Below are positions 23,603 through 33,202 of a DNA stretch of 64,000 bases, piece after piece (within the stretch, counting starts at the first letter, position 1; each line of letters opens with the position of its first letter). Both the position numbers and the translations under genes were made by a program. Source of the DNA: Humulus lupulus (Eukaryota > Streptophyta > Magnoliopsida > Rosales > Cannabaceae); the NCBI RefSeq assembly GCF_963169125.1, contig NC_084802.1, positions 27,471,107 through 27,535,106 of the forward strand. The letters run 5' to 3'. The notes under the pieces were generated by a model, which was given only the letters and a program-made list of their open reading frames with translations, made no database searches and was not told the DNA's origin.

Positions 23603-25878
23603 TGTAATGCCCCGGATTCCCTATTATGGTTAACGGCCGGGTTAGTAGGCCGGGAGGGCCATAATTGTTTAATTACGCCATTAAATGTGTGTATGCATGT
23701 TTATGAGAATTATATTATAATATAATGTTAGATGTATGCATATCGATGTGATGTGTTGAGACCACATTATGATGTGGGTTTGTTCGAGCTATTCGACATG
23801 AGACGATCATAGAGTATTGATTAGCGGTTTAGTCACAACGGGTTTAAGTGTCGGGACTTGGGTTGAGTCTCGGGGTGATTTTGATGATTAGAGCGTTACC
23901 GGGAAATAAAGGGTAACGGGATGTGAATTATTGGTGTTTATGATTTTCGAGAATAACGGGAATTGGAGAGCGTTAATTATGATTAACGAGTTAGGAGGAA
24001 AGTACCAAAAATGCCCTTAGGAGCCTTTAGAAAGTATTAATTGACCTAGGGGTAAAATGGACATTTCACCCCTAGGATAGATATATCACTTATTGGCTGA
24101 AGAAAGTAGTGAAAACAGAGTATGCAAAAAGGAGTTCTCCCGTACCTTCTTTTCTTCATATTTTCTTTGTGGTTTTTGAGCCAACTTTGAGGATTCTAGC
24201 TTGGGAAGCAAGCCTTGGGAGTTTAGGAGTGTGATCCACCATTGAAGGCCATCATAAGCCAAGCTTTGGGTAAGTTTCTAACCATAGTTTCTCTGGTTTG
24301 CTCTGTTTTGGTTTTGTTTTGCAGCTGAAATGTTTAGGGTGAATTCATGGGTTTTGTTGGGAGTTTTGGTTAGGGTTCCCATGCTTGTGATGTTTGGGGT
24401 GTGTTGGGATGGTTTTTGGGTTCATTTGGCATCAAGAATAAGCATTGGAAGCTTGGAGATCGAGTTAGAAATGAAGGAGATGAAGAAGGTCGGTTCAAGG
24501 ATGTTTTGGGCTGGAGGTAGCGCTACAGCGCCCACCCTAGGGCGCTATAGCGCTCCTCAGGAGGGTTTTTGGCCTTTGGGAGCTTCTGAGTAGAGCGCTG
24601 TGGCGCTAGGGGTTGAGCGCTGTAGCGCTACCCTGTTCCTTCCAAACCCCGTTTTGAGTGTTTTTAAGGGTTTTTGACTTGGGGTTTCAATCCTTAAGGC
24701 CCGGGATCGAATCTACTCACCGTGTGGGCATGTTTCGAGGTCCCGAGGGTGGTGCTTAGGTTAAGACCCTATTATTGTGGATTCTCATTAATGGAGGTTA
24801 TAATTGGTTGTGATTAGGTAACCGCTAAGGAACTAAAAGGTTGATCGTTCTCAGGGGTCGTCTTTATCATATTTCTCGCTCGAACTTGAGGTAAGAAAAT
24901 AGTGTATGAATACAATTGCACCCTGTACAGGTATATGACATGCATGGTTTGATATTGAGGAGTGTTGGTTGATATATATGAACGTGGATTTCATATTAAA
25001 TGCTAACGAATGCTGATTACCTGTTTAAGACACTGACTAGTCAGGGACCGACTCTAAAGTCGATGATCACGCATTGAATGGCTCTATGGCATTAATGCGG
25101 GACCGGCCCTAAGGTCGAAGAACTTATAAGCGCTTGCCTGGTCTACGACCAGATGACTATAGCCAAGGTATATGACCCCGGTGACCGTTTGTCACATGGC
25201 TAGGGGACGTTGTCCATAGTTTCGACCCTAGAGTCGTGAGGAAGGTTATGTTGGTGACCAATCACCATGCACCTGTCCTGAACACGCTTATGAAAGAAAT
25301 CACCTATCAGTTAAGCCTTGGTGACCCTATCGTCACATGGCTAAAAGGAGCGATGCTCATTATTGTGACTTTTGGCTATTGTCACCTATTTGTCGGACTG
25401 ATAGTCCCGAACGGTTATTATGATCGTTGTTGATATTATATCATGTTTTATTATGTTTTCTTGCTGGGCCTTGGCTCATGGGTGCTGTGTGGTGCAGGTA
25501 AAGGAAAGGAAAAGCTTGGCCAGCCTTGAGTGGAGAGCTTGGGCCGATGTGATGTACATACAGGGCCGCTTGACCGCCACGGTCAAGAAGTTCTCAGAGG
25601 GACTAGGGGCTTACCCTATTTTTGCCGCTTAGGCCGGCGGGGATTGTAAATTTGGAACTGTAGCGACTCTTTTGTATTACGAACTACTTGTAAACATTTT
25701 GAAAGGCTCATGAGCAGTTTATTTACTTAATGAAATGTACCCTTTCCTTTTTGCTGGTTTTTCACCTTAACCTGATATTAACACTTAGATCACGTTTTTA
25801 ACCAAAGGACTCGGGTAGCGGGTCAAATTTTCGGTTCACCGTTCACCGTAACTGTTCTGGGGTAACCAGGGCGTTACA
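23603..25878 (+). mobile_element. Element D 5' LTR
   Basis: TGTAATGCCCCGG...AGGGCGTTACA. Parts in order: the palindromic island (arms 24519-24533 and 24540-24554, one mismatch in 15), an array of GTGAC...GTCAC dyads (25180-25390), a weak TATA (GATATTATATCAT near 25430-25443), the promoter block TTGCTGGGCC (from about 25461), the donor-like GTGCAG/GTAAAGG (junction 25497/25498) and the perfect hairpin at 25569-25587. Small open frames inside are repeated in the 3' LTR and are not genes. Confidence 0.95.
25569..25587 (+). ncRNA. Conserved LTR hairpin (element D copy)
   Basis: CTTGACCG-CCA-CGGTCAAG: a perfect 8-bp stem with a 3-nt loop. It recurs at the same place in nearly all Tekay-type LTRs here (599-617, 6806-6824, 14430-14448, 32895-32913, 40181-40199, 42186-42202, 55798-55816 and others) with compensatory changes in the arms. 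It lies about 70 nt after the donor-like site. Its function is unknown; it could be an RNA packaging or dimer element, or a DNA dyad. Confidence 0.6.
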
Positions 25879-25881
25879 ACT

Positions 25882-25893
25882 TGGTATCAGAGC
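25882..25893 (+). other. Primer-binding site of element D
   Basis: TGGTATCAGAGC, a perfect complement to the 3' end of the plant initiator-Met tRNA, starting 3 bp after the 5' LTR. Confidence 0.95.
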
Positions 25894-26323
25894 AATGCCA
25901 AGGTTAGGGTTCCTGTAGACTGGCTGGGTATGTACACACATCACCGAAGACAAGCTCGACTCATGGTTTGGTAACTATTTATGGGATAACATGTATAATT
26001 GTTTAAATGTGATATGTATGTTTTACCTGTGTGCATGAGATATTATGTTGAGCTTGTGCCCTGAGATATTATATCTTCAGCAAATGTGTACTGATTAGTA
26101 CTGAGATTGCTGGCGCTTGCTTATTAGCATGGTTGTTTATAAGTTATTATGTGATACATGCTGAGTGTTGAGTGCCATAAACATGTATCTGCTTGTGAAT
26201 ACTGAATGACTGTGGAATGTGATAGTTGTCTGTTGTTCTTGGACCGTGAGGCGGCAAGAGGTTTAGTTATTACTACCTGACTGGTCGTATTGATTATTGT
26301 TTCAGTAAGGTATCAGTGACAGA

Positions 26324-29300
26324 ATGAACTCAGGACAGACAAACATGTCAGCTGGCCAGAGTGATCCAGGCCAGAATAATAACAGTTAGGGTCAAGAGAA
26401 TGACCAATCTCAAGTTCCACAGCCAGCTCCTGCAAACTGGCAGCAGTTGTTTAACGATTTGCAGGCTATAGTGGTAAAACAAGGAGAGGAGCTTTGTCTC
26501 CTAAGACAGCAGCAAGTGCCTGTAGTTGCCAGTGTTGCAGAGGCACCTTCTGTGTCGGTGCCAGTTATTGGGCCACTGCATGGGGTTGAAAACAGATTGG
26601 AACCTCTTTATGAGCGGTTCAGGAAACAGCAACCTCCTGTGTTTGAAGGCAGTGCCGATCCTACCAAAGCTGAACAATGGATGAGCATGATTACCACTGT
26701 TTTGGATTTTATGAAGGTAGTTGGTACTGAGAGGGTGGCCTGTGCTGCCTATATGTTTCGGGAAGATGCCCGGATTTGGTGGGAAGTGGTTGGCCAGACC
26801 AAGGATGTTAATCTCCTGAGCTAGGAGGAATTTCAGACTTTGTTCAATGAAAAGTACTATAATGACGCCATTAGAGCGGCGAAGGCTGATGAATTTATGA
26901 GGCTACTTCAGGGAAACTTATCAGTAACCGAGTATGCCTTAAGGTTTGACCGTTTGGCAAAGTTTGCCAAGGATTTGGTGCCCACTGATGGGACCAGGAG
27001 AGAGAGTTTCTTACAGGGGCTACAACCCAGGTTAGCCTGGGATGTGCGCATCACCACTGTGGCAGGAGTGACTACTTATGCACAGGTGGTGGAGAAGGCG
27101 CTTACAGCTGAAACTGCGGAGATTATGATCTGGCGTGAAAGTGCAGCCAGAAGGGATTTCAGGAGGCCAGGTCCTCCATTTGTGGGTTCTGGTAGGGGTG
27201 TTGGCCCCAGTGATCAGAAGAGGAAGGTTCCTGATACCTTCCCAGTTCCAGGTCCTGACAGGAGACCTCGTGGCAGTGTAGTAGGTCGTCCTGGGGGCAG
27301 TGAAACCTGGAGGTCTTATCCCGAGTGTCCTAGATGCAAGAGGCATCACTTGGGAGAGTGTAAGGCAAGGGCCTGCTTCTCTTGTGGAGCAGTGGGTCAT
27401 CTGAAAAAGGATTGCCCTAAGGCAAGGAAGGAAGAGCCCAGGAAGGCAGACAGCTCGGCCCCAGCGCAAGTGTTTGCTTTAACTCAAGCAGAAGCTGAGG
27501 CTTCGCCCTCAGTTGTTACAGGTCAGCTTCTTAGTGCAGGAACTGCTTATAATGTATTGATTGACTCTGGTGCTACACATTCCTTTGTTGCTAGTAGTGT
27601 TATTGATAGATTGTGTAGACCTTGTGATTTCTATGCTGTGGGGTTTGGTACTTTGTTACCCACTGGGGAGCTGGTTGTATCCAGGAGGTGGGTCAGATCT
27701 TTGCCAGTGATGGTGGAGGGCAGAGAGTTATCAGTGGATCTTATAGAGTTGGTTATGACTGACTTCGATATGATATTGGGTATGGACTGGTTAGCCAAGT
27801 ATGGGGCAACCATTGACTGCAGAAGGAAGATGGTCACCTTTGAGCCTGAGGGTGAGGATCCTTTTGTATTTTTTGGTGCTGTGCATGGACCTCGTATTCC
27901 TACGATTTCTACATTGAGGGCTAGGGATTTACTGCAAGGGGGTTGCATTGGATTCTTATCCAGTGTAGTCGATACCACCTAGGTCGTGCCAGTGAGACCA
28001 GAGGATACTAGACTTGTGTGTGAGTTTCTGGATGTGTTTCCAGAGGATTTGCCAGGGTTGCCACCACACAGAGAGATTGAGTTCGTTATAGAACTGGCCC
28101 CAGGGACGGAGCCAGTGTCTAGAGCACCATATAGAATGGCCCCAGCTGAGTTGAAATAATTAAAGGTACAGTTGCAAGAGCTGTTTGATTTAGGTTTTAT
28201 CAGACCTAGCTTTTCACCTTGGGGTGCGCCAGTTCTGTTTGTGAAGAAGAAAGATGGTTCTCTGAGGATGTGTATAGATTACAGAGAACTGAATAAGTTG
28301 ACAATTAAGAACAGGTATCCTTTGCCAAGGATAGATGATCTGTTTGATCAATTGCAGGGTAAGACAGTATTCTCTAAGATTGACCTTCGTTCTGGTTATC
28401 ATTAGTTGAGGGTTAAGGAAGGGGACATACCGAAGACCGCTTTTCGTACTAGGTATGGGCATTATGAGTTTCTAGTTATGTCATTTGGGTTGACTAATGC
28501 CCCTGCTGCTTTCATGGATATGATGAACAGAGTGTTCAAGGACTATTTAGACCAGTTTGTGATCGTCTTTATCGATGATATTCTGGTAAATTCTCAGACT
28601 GAGTCAGAGCATGAGCAGCATCTGAGGTTGGTTCTGCAGAGACTGAGAGAACACAGATTGTTTGCGAAGTTCAAGAAGTGTGAATTCTGGTTGTCTCAGG
28701 TGTCCTTTCTTGGGCACATTGTCAGTAAGGAGGGGATTACAGTAGATCCATCAAAGATTGAGGCGGTCAGAGATTGGCCAAGGCCAAAGAATGCCTCTAA
28801 AGTTAGAAGTTTCCTTGGATTGGCAGGATATTACAGGCGTTTTGTGGAGGGGTTCTCAAAGATTACTACCTCGTTGACTGAGCTGACACGCAAGGGTCAA
28901 AAGTTTGTGTGGTCAGACAAGTGTGAGAACAGTTTCCAAGAGTTGGAACAGAGGTTGATTACAGCTCCAGTTCTAAGTCTTCCTACAGACCAAGAGAAGT
29001 TTGTGATATACTGCGATGCTTCTCATCAGGGTTTGGGCTGTGTTTTGATGCAATCAGAGAGAGTTATAGCTTATGCTTCTCGTCAGTTGAAGGAGTATGA
29101 GAAGAGGTATCCTACTCATGATTTGGAGTTGGCAGCGGTGGTTTTTGCTTTAAAGATATGGAGGCACTATCTCTATGGAGAGAAGTGTGAGATTTATACA
29201 GACCACAAGAGCCTGAAGTATTTCTTTACTCAGAAAGATTTGAACATGAGACAAAGGCGTTGGCTGGAATTAGTAAAAGATTACGATTGTGAGATTCTTT

Positions 29301-30892
29301 ATCACCCAGGGAAAGCCAACGTGGTAGCTGATGCTTTAAGCCGGAAGGGTCCGGGACAGATTCATGGTATTAGGCTGATAGCCAGGGAGTTAGCTGACGA
29401 TATGACCAGAGCTGGTATAGAGTTGCTGGTGGGCCAGTTGGCCAATGTTACACTACAGTCTACGCTGTTAGAGAGGATTAAAGAGGGTCAGTTGAGTGAT
29501 CCACAGCTGATTAAGATTAGAGAGGATGTCTTGGCTGGAGCATCCAGAGACTATACAGTGTCTGATTTGGGGTTATTGAGATACAAGGGACGAATATGTG
29601 TTCCGTTAGACACTGCATTGAGACGGGAGATTCTGGATGAATCTCATACTACACCTTACTCTTTGCATCCAGGCACCACGAAGATGTACCAGGATGTGAG
29701 ATCGTTGTACTGGTGGCCAGGGATGAAGAGGGATGTAGTAGAGTATGTGGCTAAGTGCTTGACTTGTCAGCAGGTCAAGGCTGAGCATCAGAGGCCGGCA
29801 GGGTTATTGCAGCCTCTGGATATCCCAGAATGGAAGTGGGAAGACGTCACAATGGATTTTGTGGTGGGTTTGCCCAGGACTGTTGGTCAGCATGATTCCA
29901 TTTGGGTGATAGTGGATCGCTACACCAAGTCAGCTCACTTTCTACCAGTGAGGACTACTTATACTGTTGACCAGTATGCAGATCTCTATGTGAGAGAGAT
30001 CGTGCGCCTTCATGAAGCTCCTAGGTCGATCGTGTCTGATCGGGACCCTACATTCACTTCCAAGTTTTGGAAGAGTTTACAGACAGCCATGGGTACACAA
30101 TTGAAGTTCAGTACAGCTTATCATCCTCAGACAGATGGGCAATCTGAGAGGACGATCCAGATATTGGAAGACATGGTGCGGGCATGTGTGCTGGACTTTG
30201 GTGGATCATGGAGTAAGTATCTGCCTTTGATAGAGTTCTCCTATAATAACAGTTACCAGTCTACCATCGGAGTTGCACCTTATGAGATGCTATATGGTAG
30301 GAAGTGTAGATCTCCCATCCATTGGGATGAGACGGGTGAAAGGAGATACTTAGGTCCTGAGGCAGTTCAGAGGACCAATGAGGCTATTGATAAGATTAGA
30401 GCTCGGATGCTTACTTCTCAGAGTAGACAGAAAAGCTATGCAGATCCCAAACACAGGAACGTAGAGTTTCAGGTAGGAGACTATGTTTTCCTCAGAGTCT
30501 CGCCATGGAAAGGGGTGAGAAGGTTTGGGAAGAAAGGCAAGCTGAGTCCCAGGTTTGTAGGTCCATTTGAGATCCTGGAGAGGATTGGTCAAGTGGCTTA
30601 CAGGCTAGCTTTGCCTCCGTCGTTGTCGGCCGTGCATAATGTATTTCATGTTTCCGCTCTTCGGAGGTATGTATCTGATGAGAGCCATGTTTTGAGTTAT
30701 GAAGATCTGGAGCTTGAGCCAGATCTCTCCTTTGAGGAGCAGCCTATTCAGATACTTGATCAGAAGGATAAAGTCCTCACGAACAAGACAATACCTTTGG
30801 TTAAGGTGTTGTGGAGGAACAGCAAGGTCGAGGAGGCGACCTGGGAGCTGGAGTCTGATATGTGGAGTCAGTATCCCGAGCTGTTCAGGTAA
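26324..30892 (+). pseudogene. Element D gag-pol polyprotein (five nonsense codons)
   Basis: One continuous frame of 1,523 codons from ATG 26324 to TAA 30892. Gag comes first, with the CCHC knuckle CFSCGAVGHLKKDC at residues 351-364. The protease follows (DSG, D414), then RT (FIDD, D751 and D752) and RNase H (YCDAS, D898; TDHKSL). Integrase has the HHCC zinc site from H1108 and the catalytic triad D1178, D1239, E1275, an exact D-X35-E. The C-terminus is a chromodomain ([12 protein letters not shown]...VEEATWELE) ending YPELFR. There are no frameshifts. Stops lie at codons 22, 167, 553, 612 and 694 (26387, 26822, 27980, 28157, 28403); four fit CAG or TGG to TAG. The stop at 553 is also present in element B. 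The product would form the particle and copy and insert the element. As it stands only trans-supplied or read-through protein could act. Confidence 0.93.
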
Positions 30893-30927
30893 ATTTCGAG
30901 GACGAAATTTCTGTAAGGAGGGGATAG
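30891..30927 (+). promoter_or_regulatory. Pre-PPT hairpin and polypurine tract of element D
   Basis: AAATTTCG-AGGA-CGAAATTT (30891-30910) is a perfect 8-bp stem with a 4-nt loop that begins at the pol stop codon. AAGGAGGGGATAG (30915-30927) is the polypurine tract, one base before the 3' LTR. The same pair occurs in B (53678-53714), A (58492-58528), C and E. Confidence 0.85.
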
Positions 30928-30928
30928 T

Positions 30929-33197
30929 TGTAATGCCCCGGATTCCCTATTATGGTTAACGGCTGGGTTAGTAGGCCGGGAGGGCCATAATTGTTTAATT
31001 ACGCCATTAAATGTGTGTATGCATGTTTATGAGAATTATATTATAATATAATGTTAGTTGTATGCATATCGATGTGATGTGTTGAGACCACATTATGATG
31101 TGGGTTTGTTCGAGCTATTCGACATGAGACGATCATAGAGTATTGATTAGCGGTTTAGTCACAACAGGTTTAAGTGTCGAGACTTGGGTTGAGTCTCGGG
31201 GTGATTTTGATGATTAGAGCGTTACCGGGAAATAAAGGGTAACGGGATGTGAATTATTGGTGTTTATGATTTTCGAGAATAACGGGAATTGGAGAGCGTT
31301 AATTATGATTAACGAGTTAGGAGGAAAGTACCAAAAATGCCCTTATGAGCCTTTAGAAAGTATTAATTGACCTAGGGGTAAAATGGACATTTCACCCCTA
31401 GGATAGATATATCACTTGTTGGCTGAAGAAAGTAGTGAAAACAGAGTATGCAAAAAGGAGTTCTCCCGTACCTTCTTTTCTTCATATTTTCTTTGTGGTT
31501 TTTGAGTCAACTTTGAGGATTCTAGCTTGGGAAGCAAGCCTTGGGAGTTTAGGAGTGTGATCCACCATTGAAGGCCATCATAAGCCAAGCTTTGGGTAAG
31601 TTTCTAACCATAGTTTCTCTGGTTTGCTCTGTTTTGGTTTTGTTTTGCAGCTGAAATGTTTAGGGTGAATTCATGGGTTTTGTTGGGAGTTTTGGTTAGG
31701 GTTCCCATGCTTGTGATGTTTGGGGTGTGTTGGGATGGTTTTTGGGTTCATTTGGCATCAAGAATAGGCTTTGGAAGCTTGGAGATCGAGTTAGAAACGA
31801 AGGAGATGAAGAAGGTCGGTTCAAGGATGTTTTGGGCTGGAGGTAGCGCTACAGCGCCCACCCTAGGGCGCTATAGCGCTCCTCAGGAGGGTTCTTGGCC
31901 TTTGGGAGCTTCTGAGTAGAGCGCTGTGGCGCTAGGGGTTGAGCGCTGTAGCGCTACCCTGTTCCTTCCAAACCCCGTTTTGAGTGTTTTTAAGGGTTTT
32001 TGACTTGGGGTTTCAATCCTTAAGGCCCGGGATCGAATCTACTCACCGTGTGGGCATGTTTCGAGGTCCCGAGGGTGGTGCTTAGGTTAAGACCCTATTA
32101 TTGTGGATTCTCATTAATGGAGGTTATAATTGGTTGTGATTAGGTAACCGCTAAGGAACTAAAAGGTTGATCGTTCTCAGGGGTCGTCTTTATCATATTT
32201 CTCGCTCGAACTTGAGGTAAGAAAATAATGTATGAATACAATTGCACCCTGTACAGGTATATGACATGCATGGTTTGATATTGAGGCGTGTTGGTTGATA
32301 TATATGAACGTGGATTTCATATTAAATGCTAACGAATGCTGATTACCTGTTTAAGACACTGACTAGTCAGGGACCGACTCTAAAGTCGATGATCACGCAT
32401 TGAATGGCTCTATGGAATTAATGCGGGACCGACCCTAAGGTCGAAGAACTTATAAGCGCTTGCCTGGTCTACGGCCAGATGACTATAGCCAAGGTATATG
32501 ACCCCGGTGACCGTTTGTCACGTGGCTAGGGGACGTTGTCCATAGTTTCGACCCTAGAGTCGTGAGGAAGGTTATGTTGGTGACCAATCACCATGCACCT
32601 GTCCTGAACACGCTTATGAAAGAAATCACCTATCAGTTAAGCCTTGGTGACCCTATCGTCACATGGCTAAAAGGAGCGATGCTCATTATTGTGACTTTTG
32701 GCTATTGTCACCTATTTGTCGGACTGATAGTCCCGAACGGTTATTATGATCGTTGTTGATATTATATCATGTTTTATTATGTTTTCTTGCTGGGCCTTGG
32801 CTCATGGGTGCTGTGTGGTGCATGTAAAGGAAAGGAAAAGCTTGGCCAGCCTTGAGTGGAGAGCTTGGGCCGATGTGATGTACATACAGGGCCGCTTGAC
32901 CGCCACGGTCAAGAAGTTCTCAGAGGGACTAGGGGTTTACCCTATTTTTGCCGCTTAGGCCGGCGGGGATTGTAAATTTGGAACTGTAGCGACTCTTTTG
33001 TATTACGAACTACTTGTAAACATTTTGAAAGGCTCATGAGCAGTTTATTTACTTAATGAAATGTACCCTTTCCTTTTTGCTGGTTTTTCACCTTAACCTG
33101 ATATTAACACTTAGATCACGTTTTTAACCAAAGGACTCGGGTAGCGGGTCAAATTTCCGGTTCACCGTAACTGTTCTGGGGTAACCAGGGCGTTACA
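30929..33197 (+). mobile_element. Element D 3' LTR
   Basis: 2,269 bp, co-linear with the 5' LTR. The donor-like site is mutated here (GTGCATGTAAAG), whereas the G-box CACGTG at 32519-32524 is kept in this copy and lost in the 5' copy (CACATG). The hairpin at 32895-32913 is perfect. The island arms are at 31845-31859 and 31866-31880. Confidence 0.95.
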
Positions 33198-33202
33198 ATA
33201 CT

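Larger units (their letters stand above)
25498..26305 (+). promoter_or_regulatory. Possible intron in element D leader (donor in LTR, acceptor before gag)
   Basis: GTGCAG/GTAAAGG at 25497/25498 matches a plant 5' splice site. TTATTGTTTCAG ending at 26305 matches a 3' splice site, 18 bp before the gag ATG at 26324. Removal would take out the U5 and the PBS, giving a short-leader mRNA for Gag-Pol that cannot be primed. Element B has both sites at matching positions (40111 to 40915, 805 nt). This is inference from sequence only. Confidence 0.35.
23603..33197 (+). mobile_element. Element D: nearly intact Tekay-type retrotransposon
   Basis: 9,595 bp, flanked by ATACT (23598-23602 and 33198-33202), inserted in the integrase of C. 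Two LTRs of 2,276 and 2,269 bp; the difference is one 7-bp CCGTTCA-type repeat unit lost in the 3' LTR. By eye I count about 20 substitutions between them (about 0.9%), so it is the youngest element here. It has a perfect PBS, a single-frame gag-pol and a perfect PPT. Five nonsense codons are its only visible coding defects. Confidence 0.95.

Noticed and set aside
24330..24593. 87-codon frame, repeated at 31656-31919
   Set aside because: Both copies are the same LTR position of element D and cross the palindromic island; the frame is not kept in related LTRs.
25236..25632. 65- and 70-codon frames, repeated at 32562-32958
   Set aside because: Non-coding LTR sequence through the dyad array and promoter block, duplicated only because LTRs are duplicated.
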